Below are positions 1 to 6,186 of a stretch of DNA of 42,275 nucleotides, one piece after another. Source of the DNA: a virus; IMG/VR virus record IMGVR_UViG_3300033997_000565, positions 1-42,275 of that record; one strand, written 5' to 3'. The notes under the pieces were generated by a model that was given only the letters and a program-made list of their open reading frames with translations, was not told the origin of the DNA and did not search any database. Each line of letters begins with the position of its first letter. Position 1 is the stretch's first letter. Made by a program: the position numbers and the translations under genes.

Positions 1-1479
1 ATGCAGGTTATCGAAACGCTCGCTGAAGGGCTGAAGCGCGAACTCAAGGTCGTTATTCCGGCCGCCGACATGAAGGCCCGTCTGGACGAGCGCCTGGTTG
101 ACGCCAAGGACAAGGTTCGCATCAACGGCTTCCGTCCCGGCAAGGTGCCGATGGGCCACCTGAAGAAGATGTACGGCAAGTCCATCATGGCCGACCTCGT
201 CAACGAGCTGGTTCGTGAAAAGCCGACTGAAATCCTCTCCAGCCGCGGCGAGAAGTCTGCGACGCAGCCGGCCATCTCCATGACCGAAGACGAGCAGGAA
301 GCCGAAAAGATCCTGTCGGCCGAATCCGATTTCGAATTCACCGTTGCCTATGAAATCATTCCGGCCATCGAACTGAAGGCCAATGACGGCATCAAGGTTA
401 CCCGCGAAGTTGTTGAAGTCTCCGAAGACGAAATCAACGAGCAGATCCTCAAGATCGCCGAAAGCGCCCGCACCTACGAGACCAAGAAGGGCAAGGCCGC
501 TGACGGCGACCGCGTCACCATGAACTATCTCGGCAAGGTTGACGGCGTTGCCTTCGACGGCGGCGCTGCTGAAGATGCTGAACTGGTTCTCGGTTCGGGC
601 CGCTTCATCCCCGGCTTCGAAGACCAGCTGGTCGGCGTCAAGGCTGGCGATGAAAAGACCATCACCGTGACCTTCCCGGCCGATTACCCGGCTGCGAACC
701 TTGCCGGCAAGGACGCCAACTTCGACATCACCGTCAAGGAAGTTGCCGCTGCTGCTGCCGTCGAAATCAACGACGAACTGGCCACCAAGCTCGGTCTCGA
801 ATCGGCTGAAAAGCTGAAGGAAATCGTCAAGGGCCAGATCGAAAGCCAGTACGGCAACATCACCCGCCAGAAGGTCAAGCGTCAGATTCTCGACCAGCTG
901 GACGAAATGTACAAGTTCGACACGCCGGCTGGCCTGGTTGACGCCGAGTTCGACAACATCTGGCGCCAGATCAACACCGATCTCGCCCAGTCCGGCAAGA
1001 CCTTCGCTGACGAAGACACGACCGAAGAAGAAGCCCGCGAAGAATATCGCAAGCTTGCTGAACGCCGCGTCCGTCTCGGCCTCGTTCTCTCCGAAATCGG
1101 CGAAAAGGCCGGCGTTGAAGTGACCGAAGAAGAAATGCAGCGCGCGCTGTTCCAGCAGCTGCAGCAGTTCCCGGGCCAGCAGAAGGAAATCCTCGATTTC
1201 TTCCGCAACACCCCCGGCGCTTCCGCTTCGCTGCGCGCTCCGATCTTCGAAGAAAAGGTCATCGACAAGCTGCTCTCCGAAATCTCGGTAACGGACAAGA
1301 CCGTTTCCAAGGAAGAGCTTCTGGCTGACGACGCCGAAGAAGCAACGGAAACCAAGAAGAAGGCCCCGGCCAAGAAAAAGGCTGCCGCCAAGGCTGACGA
1401 TGCCGCTGAAGGCGAAGAAGCCGCTCCGAAGAAGAAGGCTCCGGCCAAGAAGAAGGCCGCTGAAGGCGACGCCGAATAA
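1..1479 (+). CDS. tig: Trigger factor, ribosome-associated chaperone / peptidyl-prolyl isomerase
   Basis: Trigger factor binds the ribosome near the exit tunnel and folds nascent cytosolic proteins. The 492-residue product has the N-terminal ribosome-docking signature GFRPGKVP at residues 43-50, an FKBP-type isomerase domain at about 160-246 (motifs [10 protein letters not shown] and [11 protein letters not shown]), and a long helical C-terminal chaperone domain to about 435. The last 40 or so residues are a low-complexity Lys/Ala/Glu tail ([11 protein letters not shown] repeated), absent from the 432-residue E. coli protein but typical, from general knowledge, of rhizobial homologues. The gene starts at base 1, so its promoter is outside the window. 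It is followed by a strong terminator and is the best pointer to a Rhizobiaceae host. Confidence 0.97.
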   Translation: MQVIETLAEGLKRELKVVIPAADMKARLDERLVDAKDKVRINGFRPGKVPMGHLKKMYGKSIMADLVNELVREKPTEILSSRGEKSATQPAISMTEDEQEAEKILSAESDFEFTVAYEIIPAIELKANDGIKVTREVVEVSEDEINEQILKIAESARTYETKKGKAADGDRVTMNYLGKVDGVAFDGGAAEDAELVLGSGRFIPGFEDQLVGVKAGDEKTITVTFPADYPAANLAGKDANFDITVKEVAAAAAVEINDELATKLGLESAEKLKEIVKGQIESQYGNITRQKVKRQILDQLDEMYKFDTPAGLVDAEFDNIWRQINTDLAQSGKTFADEDTTEEEAREEYRKLAERRVRLGLVLSEIGEKAGVEVTEEEMQRALFQQLQQFPGQQKEILDFFRNTPGASASLRAPIFEEKVIDKLLSEISVTDKTVSKEELLADDAEEATETKKKAPAKKKAAAKADDAAEGEEAAPKKKAPAKKKAAEGDAE

Positions 1480-1509
1480 TCTTCTTCACTGGAAGCTGAT
1501 TGAACAAGG

Positions 1510-1536
1510 GGCCGTGGCGAAAGCTGCGGCCTTTTT
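1510..1536 (+). terminator. Rho-independent terminator of tig
   Basis: A 9-bp stem (1510-1518 with 1523-1531, two G-T wobbles) is closed by a GAAA tetraloop and followed directly by five T residues. It lies 31 bases after the tig stop codon and ends that transcription unit. Confidence 0.9.
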
Positions 1537-1694
1537 GTTTGGGCGTCTGGCGTCCTGGCGGTGCTGTTTGCCCGGTTTCAGACTTTCGACATCGTTGCGT
1601 TATTCTGGATCGCTATCGTCAGAGACGGTGGCCGCCGGATCGGAAGGTATCGGCACCATCGCCACAATGCCTGGGAAGGTTGAAGGGTCGTGCC

Positions 1695-2222
1695 ATGGGT
1701 GTCAGAAACTATTTGATCGAGGGTGTTTCCGGCACGGGTAAAACCTCGGTGGCAACGGAACTCCAGCGGCGTGGCTATCATGTCATCCACGGCGACCGTG
1801 AACTTGCCTACAAGGGCGACCCGGAAACCGGCGAACCGGTCGATCTCTCCCTGTTTCAGGGCGATGGAGATATGGTCTACCGTCACCGGCATCATATTTG
1901 GGATGTCGAAAGAGTTCAGGCGCTGGTGACGGATCGGCGTCACGCAATCACGTTCTTCTGCGGCGGCTCAAGGAACTTTCAGCGTTTTATAGACCGCTTC
2001 GATCAGGTCTTCGTTCTGGATGTCGATGTCGCGACCCTGCGAAGACGGTTGACGGAGAGGCCGGAGGATGAGTTCGGTGGGAAACCGGCCGAACGCGAAT
2101 TTGTCCTGCAACTCCATGCGACGAAAGAAGACCTTCCCACCAATGCAACGGTCATTGATTCATCGAGGTCTTTAGCCGTGGTGGTCGATGATATTCTTGC
2201 CCGCTGCGTTGGACCGGCCTGA
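1695..2222 (+). CDS. Small P-loop nucleoside/nucleotide-kinase-like protein
   Basis: The 175-residue product opens with a beta strand and a textbook Walker A loop, GVSGTGKT, at residues 9-16. That is the layout of small kinases of the adenylate/shikimate kinase superfamily (AAA_18/AAA_33-like). A later VFVLDVDVATLRRRL segment resembles the strand and LID-type arginines of nucleotide kinases, so ATP-dependent phosphorylation of a small molecule is likely but the substrate cannot be read. I chose ATG 1695 because the Walker A strand should lie near the N terminus; the frame stays open upstream to 1500, but that would run through the tig terminator. The gene is monocistronic, on the host side of the prophage junction. 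Confidence 0.75.
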   Translation: MGVRNYLIEGVSGTGKTSVATELQRRGYHVIHGDRELAYKGDPETGEPVDLSLFQGDGDMVYRHRHHIWDVERVQALVTDRRHAITFFCGGSRNFQRFIDRFDQVFVLDVDVATLRRRLTERPEDEFGGKPAEREFVLQLHATKEDLPTNATVIDSSRSLAVVVDDILARCVGPA

Positions 2223-2273
2223 GGAAACCAGCAGCGTGGGGGCTCTTGTGCCTTCGCTTCGATCACAATGCAG

Positions 2274-2345
2274 TGCAGCATGATTTTTTGCTGCATCTGC
2301 TCTTGTTCATCTCCCGTTCATCTGGCACCCTGCGCAGCATGATTT
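2274..2345 (+). repeat. Short direct and inverted repeat upstream of the secreted-protein gene
   Basis: The 12-mer GCAGCATGATTT occurs at 2275-2286 and again at 2334-2345. The first copy also forms a hairpin, TGCAGCA (2274-2280) with TGCTGCA (2289-2295). No T-run follows, so it is not an obvious terminator. Its role is unknown; it may be a regulatory site for the gene at 2485. Confidence 0.4.
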
Positions 2346-2484
2346 GCCCCGGCCGCCTGAGTGGCCGTTCGGGTTCTACGTGCCGCTCCTTTGTGGCCTT
2401 CATCGCTGCCAAACCATTGGCCTTTGCTTTTACCGTGCCTGCCGGCGTCTGCTGGCATGCCCTTAATTTGCCAGGGGACAAGAT

Positions 2485-3135
2485 ATGTCGCTCCAAAGGG
2501 GTTTTGCCCTTTTCATCATTCTTTATGCCCTCACGGGAACCGCTGCCCATGCCGATGAGGCCGGGCTGATCTGGAAGCCGGTCAAGAATTCCGACCGTTC
2601 CTATACGGCGCGCATCGGCGCGAAGCTGCCCGTCGATACGCCGATCCGAGCCGGGCTGGAAATGGGCATGAGTGCTTCAAAGACGGGGCAGGTGGTGGAT
2701 ACGCCGGTGCGGGTATGGGGCAATGTCACGCTGCTCGCCGAACAGCTGCCCGGTGTTTCGCTTGCCCGTGATGTCGGCGTGCTGTTCAACGCGCTGACGG
2801 GCTCGAGCAGCGTTTCCGTGACTTCGCAGCAGAAGCGTATCGTCACGCCGGAACTGGATATCGAGGCGAACCGCAATTTTACCGTGCGTTATGATGGTAC
2901 GGCGCAGCAATGGAACGGTCTTGATGTGTCGCAGTCATTGCGGCTTTCCCGCTCCGAGACCGGCACGGCCTTCGTTCTGACGGGGGCCAGCCGCAACAGC
3001 TTCAACGAATTCAGCAGCGGCGTGGCGGTGGAGCAGAAACTGGGCGATCACCTGACTGTGCGGGGGACGCTCGATCAGGGTTTTGCGGATCATTTCCGGC
3101 CGGGGGTGAGTGCGCGGTATAGCATTAGATGGTGA
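2485..3135 (+). CDS. Secreted or outer-membrane protein of unknown function
   Basis: I do not recognise a named family. The 216-residue product has a clear Sec signal peptide: MSLQR, a hydrophobic stretch FALFIILYALTG, and a likely signal peptidase site after TAAHA near residue 23. The mature part is rich in alternating hydrophobic/polar segments (for example FTVRYDG, VSQSLRLSRS, LTVRGTLDQG) and ends in YSIRW. A terminal aromatic residue after beta-type strands is common in outer-membrane beta-barrel proteins, so a small barrel or periplasmic beta protein is plausible. It stands alone, with 262 bases upstream and the REP-like palindrome and prophage junction downstream. It is the last host gene before the phage. 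Confidence 0.75.
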   Translation: MSLQRGFALFIILYALTGTAAHADEAGLIWKPVKNSDRSYTARIGAKLPVDTPIRAGLEMGMSASKTGQVVDTPVRVWGNVTLLAEQLPGVSLARDVGVLFNALTGSSSVSVTSQQKRIVTPELDIEANRNFTVRYDGTAQQWNGLDVSQSLRLSRSETGTAFVLTGASRNSFNEFSSGVAVEQKLGDHLTVRGTLDQGFADHFRPGVSARYSIRW

Positions 3136-3179
3136 GCGGGGTTCCACCCATAGTGGGGTGGCTGAAAAATCGTCGTCAT

Positions 3180-3242
3180 CCTCGGGCTTGACCCGAGGAT
3201 CCATGGTGCGCCGGTTTGTGGATCCTCGGGTCAAGCCCGAGG
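3180..3242. repeat. REP-like extragenic palindrome, 24-bp perfect inverted repeat, broken by the prophage
   Basis: The left arm (3180-3203, CCTCGGGCTTGACCCGAGGA then TCCA) is the exact reverse complement of the right arm (3219-3242), with 15 bases between. Each arm is itself a small hairpin (CCTCGGG/CCCGAGG). Such GC-rich palindromes are common between genes in rhizobia. Outside the left arm the sequence is CGTCGTCAT (3171-3179); the mirror ATGACGACG is missing on the right, where TGTAACCC begins instead. This marks the likely insertion point of the phage. The whole stretch 3136-3447 holds no gene, only this repeat and the phage left end. Confidence 0.85.
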
Positions 3243-3310
3243 TGTAACCCGCAATACCGTCTGGCAAGAGTGGGAATTATTCGGGAATATCTGGGAAAAG
3301 CCGGGAACCT
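3243..3310 (+). promoter_or_regulatory. Phage left end with helically phased GGGAA repeats (candidate transposase-binding sites)
   Basis: After the terminal TG at 3243, four GGGAA motifs lie at 3272, 3283, 3293 and 3303, spaced 11, 10 and 10 bases, so all face the same side of the helix. The first belongs to AGTGGGAA, which recurs as AGTGGGAAC at 4236-4244 and, inverted, at 4144-4152. In Mu, transposase sites lie within about 170 bp of the left end and a second set in the operator region; the same arrangement is inferred here. Confidence 0.5.
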
Positions 3311-3447
3311 GCGATTAGAATCGTTATTTTCTCGGCACTCCCGGTCCTTCGCGGAGGCTTTGATCGCGTTCTCCGTGCCTCTTTGACGCAAGATCAAATG
3401 GCAGGCAAGAGATTGGCACGAAACATGGAATGCAGCCAATCAGGCCG

Positions 3448-4185
3448 TTATATTGAGCGGCCAAACCACATTACCCGCCCTGCGATATTAAGTAAATCAA
3501 CCTCGCCGGGGCTGACCTCTTCCGGTGGATAGCGCGGGTTGTCGCTGAGTATCTGCAACGAGCCGTTCAAGCGTCCATGTATACGTTTCACCAAAACCAT
3601 TTCGCCGTACACAACTACATAAATGGCATTATCCTTTATCCTGTCGATAGAAGTATCCACGAGCAAGATATCACCATCCCGTATTGTCTCCTCCATACTG
3701 TCGCCGCGCGCCGTTAAAACGCGGGCAGTGCTGGGGTGTATGCCGCGACTACGAAGCCAATTAGCCTGAAAAGCCAGATATTCGAGTGGGTCCTCGCCCA
3801 TCGGTACCCGGCCGTGGCCCGCAGAAACCTGCACATCTAAGCGTGGAACGAGCGTAAAGCCTGCGGCCTCTGCGTTTGCGATTGTTTGCGCGTGGCCAGA
3901 AACGATCGGCAAAAGTGCCTCTTCGCCTTTTGCAAGCCAATCGAGCGATTTACCGGCCGCATAGGTTAGCGCCGCAATGCTCCCGAAATTTGGCTTGGCT
4001 TTTCCGTCTCTCCACCGTCTGACCTGTTCATCCGTCACACCTGCGATTTCACCAGCTCGCACGAGACTGCCGATTCGCGTGATTACCTCGGAAAGCCGCT
4101 CCCTCGCGCCTTCATCAAGATAAAAGTCGCTAGCGGGAACGATGTTCCCACTTTCTGTTGTCATTGAAATCATACGCCAACTCAT
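3448..4185 (-). CDS. Prophage repressor, HTH plus S24 (LexA/CI-type) peptidase domain
   Basis: The leftward gene encodes about 245 residues: an N-terminal DNA-binding part with a helix-turn-helix near IAGVTDEQVRRWRDGKAKP (about 47-64), a linker, and a C-terminal S24 domain. Visible features are an Ala-Gly bond in QVSAGHGR (about 122-123, the LexA cleavage pattern), the nucleophile Ser in ARGDSMEETI (about 163) and the catalytic Lys in VLVKRIHG (about 200). This implies RecA-stimulated self-cleavage after DNA damage, unlike Mu c repressor, which ClpXP degrades. ATG 4185 was chosen; ATG 4164 and a TTG at 4194 are alternatives, none with a good ribosome site. It lies divergently to ner, across the operator region. 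Confidence 0.9.
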   Translation of the reverse strand: MSWRMISMTTESGNIVPASDFYLDEGARERLSEVITRIGSLVRAGEIAGVTDEQVRRWRDGKAKPNFGSIAALTYAAGKSLDWLAKGEEALLPIVSGHAQTIANAEAAGFTLVPRLDVQVSAGHGRVPMGEDPLEYLAFQANWLRSRGIHPSTARVLTARGDSMEETIRDGDILLVDTSIDRIKDNAIYVVVYGEMVLVKRIHGRLNGSLQILSDNPRYPPEEVSPGEVDLLNIAGRVMWFGRSI

Positions 4186-4210
4186 TGATCGCAAACGACA
4201 TTCAGTAGCC

Positions 4211-4224
4211 CAACTTAAAAGATG
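4211..4224. promoter_or_regulatory. Second operator-like half-palindrome near the repressor start
   Basis: CAACTTAAAAGATG matches 12 of 14 bases of the perfect palindrome at 4263-4276. It lies 26 bases upstream of the repressor ATG on the opposite strand, where it could mediate autoregulation. Confidence 0.5.
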
Positions 4225-4254
4225 CCCATTAACGAAGTGGGAACCGTTTTAGTG

Positions 4255-4283
4255 TTGTTATCCAACTTATAAGTTGCTACATT
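4255..4283 (+). promoter_or_regulatory. Early promoter Pe with the repressor operator in its spacer
   Basis: A -35 like TTGTTA (4255-4260) and a -10 like TACATT (4278-4283) are separated by the ideal 17 bases. The spacer contains the perfect 14-bp palindrome CAACTTATAAGTTG (4263-4276). A dimeric repressor bound there would exclude RNA polymerase. Transcription would run rightward into ner and the transposition genes. Confidence 0.75.
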
Positions 4284-4353
4284 GGTCGCGGCTCTAGTTT
4301 GAACACATTGCAGCCGACTGCCCCGGCAAGGGCACCCGACAAAAGGAGATGTC

Positions 4354-4656
4354 ATGACCACCAAAAAGTGGGACCGCCACGATATACTTGCGGAAATCAG
4401 ACGCAGAGGAATGACGCTTACAGGCATTGCACGTGACGCAGGCCTTTACGCCAGCGCCTGCCGTGCAGGCATGATCGGCGCCAGCCGTCCCGGCGCGGAA
4501 GCGATTGCTAGCGCGCTGAACGTGCCGTTCCGCGAAATGTTTCCCGACAGCTACACCCGTGGCCGCCATGACGAGAGGGAGACTAGCAGCAACAAGAGTT
4601 GCAACGCCAGTGCAAAAAAGTCGTCGAAGCCTGACGGCGCGCAGAGCGCCGCCTGA
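4354..4656 (+). CDS. ner: Ner-like DNA-binding regulator
   Basis: The first rightward gene behind the early promoter encodes 100 residues. Residues 1-75 match the Ner/Nlp family (Mu Ner, Sfs-type HTH): WDRHDILAEIRRRGMTLTGI opens the domain, followed by ARDAGLYASACRAGM and a recognition-type segment ending NVPFREMFPDSY. In Mu, Ner binds between the two divergent early promoters and damps both repressor and early transcription. The last 25 residues are Lys/Ser-rich and probably disordered. A good ribosome site (AGGAG, 4344-4348 region) precedes ATG 4354. The stop codon overlaps a possible ATG of the next frame (TGATG at 4654-4658). Confidence 0.9.
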   Translation: MTTKKWDRHDILAEIRRRGMTLTGIARDAGLYASACRAGMIGASRPGAEAIASALNVPFREMFPDSYTRGRHDERETSSNKSCNASAKKSSKPDGAQSAA

Positions 4657-4703
4657 TGTTTTCGTCAGGCCGCGCATCCTTTCCTGACAATCCAGAGTGC
4701 CAC

Positions 4704-5555
4704 ATGCAGATTGAACTTCTGTCTCCCCAACTGATCGACGTTTCCTCCGACGCAAAAAAGGTCTCACCCGACGCCATTCAGGCGTTGGCCGAAAGCTTCC
4801 AGCAGATCGGACAGCGTGTCCCGGTCGAGGTTGTCGCCGGAACCGAAGGGCGATATCGCCTCGTCTTCGGTGCCAAGCGGCTTGCCGCCGCCGCGTCGCT
4901 CGGCATCGACATATCGGCCATCGTTCGCCAACCGGACGAGTTCGCCAACGACGCGCAAATCCGCCTCACATCGATTTCCGAAACGCTCTATCGCCACGAA
5001 CTTACGGCGCTGGAACATAGTGTCGACGTTGCCGACTGGTGTGCGATCTGGCGAGCCGCAAACCCTGTCCGGCGCGGCCCGAAACCGAAACAGGAATTAG
5101 GTGCAGAGTCTGCACTAAATTCCGATGACGAGACAATCGCCACCGCTGAGGCATTCTCCGGCACGTTCAGCGAGGCAGCACAGCGCTTCCTCAAGATCAG
5201 CCGCCGCAATGTTTTCAACGCACTCAAGATTGCCGGTATACCCGCCGATCTGCGGGAGCGTATCGCGCTGGATGACGGCCTGGCTGACAACCAGCAGACC
5301 TTGCTGGACATCGCGGGTCAACCCTACGAGCGGGCCTCCCGCATCGTTGATCTGCTCATTTCCGGTGAGGCGACGAACTATGCCGACGCCATTGCGATCA
5401 TCGATCAGGTTCCCCGCGCCAATCCGCTGGCCGCATGGGAAAAGCTCAATGACCGCTTCACGCGGCTGAAGCCCAACGAACAGGATGCATTCTTCGCCCT
5501 GAACGAAGCTTCGGTCATGCGTTGGCTCGCCGATCGGAAAGCCGCTCGCCGATGA
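4704..5555 (+). CDS. ParB/Spo0J N-terminal domain protein
   Basis: The protein of about 283 residues begins with a ParB N-terminal (ParB-like nuclease/CTPase) domain: an I-x-L-L start, SPDAIQALAESFQQIGQRVP near 20-35, and the family signature YRLVFGAKRLAAAASLG near 52-68 (compare the ParB GERR box, here GAKR). A central helical part with a likely HTH (AAQRFLKISRRNVFNALKIA) follows. ParB-domain genes lie between ner and the transposase in several alphaproteobacterial transposable phages; the role, DNA binding in regulation or transposition, is not established. ATG 4704 fits the domain edge; an in-frame ATG at 4656, overlapping the ner stop, would add 16 residues. It overlaps the next gene by ATGA. 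Confidence 0.8.
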   Translation: MQIELLSPQLIDVSSDAKKVSPDAIQALAESFQQIGQRVPVEVVAGTEGRYRLVFGAKRLAAAASLGIDISAIVRQPDEFANDAQIRLTSISETLYRHELTALEHSVDVADWCAIWRAANPVRRGPKPKQELGAESALNSDDETIATAEAFSGTFSEAAQRFLKISRRNVFNALKIAGIPADLRERIALDDGLADNQQTLLDIAGQPYERASRIVDLLISGEATNYADAIAIIDQVPRANPLAAWEKLNDRFTRLKPNEQDAFFALNEASVMRWLADRKAARR

Positions 5556-6016
5556 GCAAACGCCGCGACCCTCTCACGAAAGACCTTTTCGAGTGGACGC
5601 CGCCGCAGGTGGCGATCCGCTACGAAGAAGGCGTGACCGGTCGCGGCCCGCTCGACAACCGCATATCCCGCATCATTGCCCGCGCTCTGCGTGATGCCCG
5701 CGATGACGGGTTTCAGCGGTCAGAGGTCGCCAGCGCCATGAGCAAGTACCTCGGCCGCACGATCTCAAGCGCGATGCTCGATAAGTGGGCTTCGGAAGGA
5801 AGCGGCGAGCACCGCATTCCGCTCGATGCCTTCATCGCGCTTGTTCATGCCACCAGTGCCAAGGAGCTGCTCGGTTTTGTGCCGGGCGAGTTCGGTCTGA
5901 CCGTCATCGAGGACGAATACGCCGAGATGATCGAGGACCAGCTTCTTGAGGATCACATCAAGGAAATGGAGGCGCTGAGAGCAGCTCGCGCCGTAAGGAA
6001 GAGAGCACGCCGATGA
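5552..6016 (+). CDS. Early phage protein of unknown function, HTH-like
   Basis: The 154-residue product starts at ATG 5552, overlapping the preceding stop (ATGA). I recognise no named domain. Residues about 40-75 (RIIARALRDARDDGFQRSEV and the following VASAMSKYLGRTISSAMLDKW segment) look like a helix-turn-helix, and the C terminus is a charged helix rich in Glu then Arg/Lys. Position between ner/ParB and the transposase suggests a DNA-binding accessory of the transposition module. The alternative upstream GTG-type start near 5522 lies inside the preceding gene and lacks support. Confidence 0.7.
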   Translation: MSKRRDPLTKDLFEWTPPQVAIRYEEGVTGRGPLDNRISRIIARALRDARDDGFQRSEVASAMSKYLGRTISSAMLDKWASEGSGEHRIPLDAFIALVHATSAKELLGFVPGEFGLTVIEDEYAEMIEDQLLEDHIKEMEALRAARAVRKRARR

Positions 6017-6186
6017 ATAAAGTCAGCAGCATCGCGCCGTTCCTGCAGTTCGTCTGCCGTGTCGCGAAAAGTCAGATTGTGAAAGACGTTGCCGCCTTGT
6101 GGGCCGTCGCCTGCTTCATCCTCGGAATGATCTATTTCTCGCAGGTCGCTACGGCGCTTGTTCTGATCGTGAGGGAAGTGCGTTGA
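6013..6186 (+). CDS. Small predicted membrane protein (57 aa)
   Basis: ATG 6013 overlaps the preceding stop codon (ATGA) and the frame ends at 6186, inside the transposase start. The product MNKVSSIAPFLQFVCRVAKS... carries one long hydrophobic segment, ALWAVACFILGMIYFSQVAT, at about residues 28-47, followed by a basic end (IVREVR). It is too short to assign to a family. Tight coupling on both sides argues that it is translated. A single-span membrane protein in the early operon could act in exclusion or host takeover, but that is a guess. Confidence 0.55.
   Translation: MNKVSSIAPFLQFVCRVAKSQIVKDVAALWAVACFILGMIYFSQVATALVLIVREVR

Noticed and set aside
1500-1694. N-terminal extension of the P-loop kinase-like gene up to 1500
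   Set aside because: It would translate the tig terminator and put the Walker A strand 65 residues too far in; ATG 1695 fits the family.
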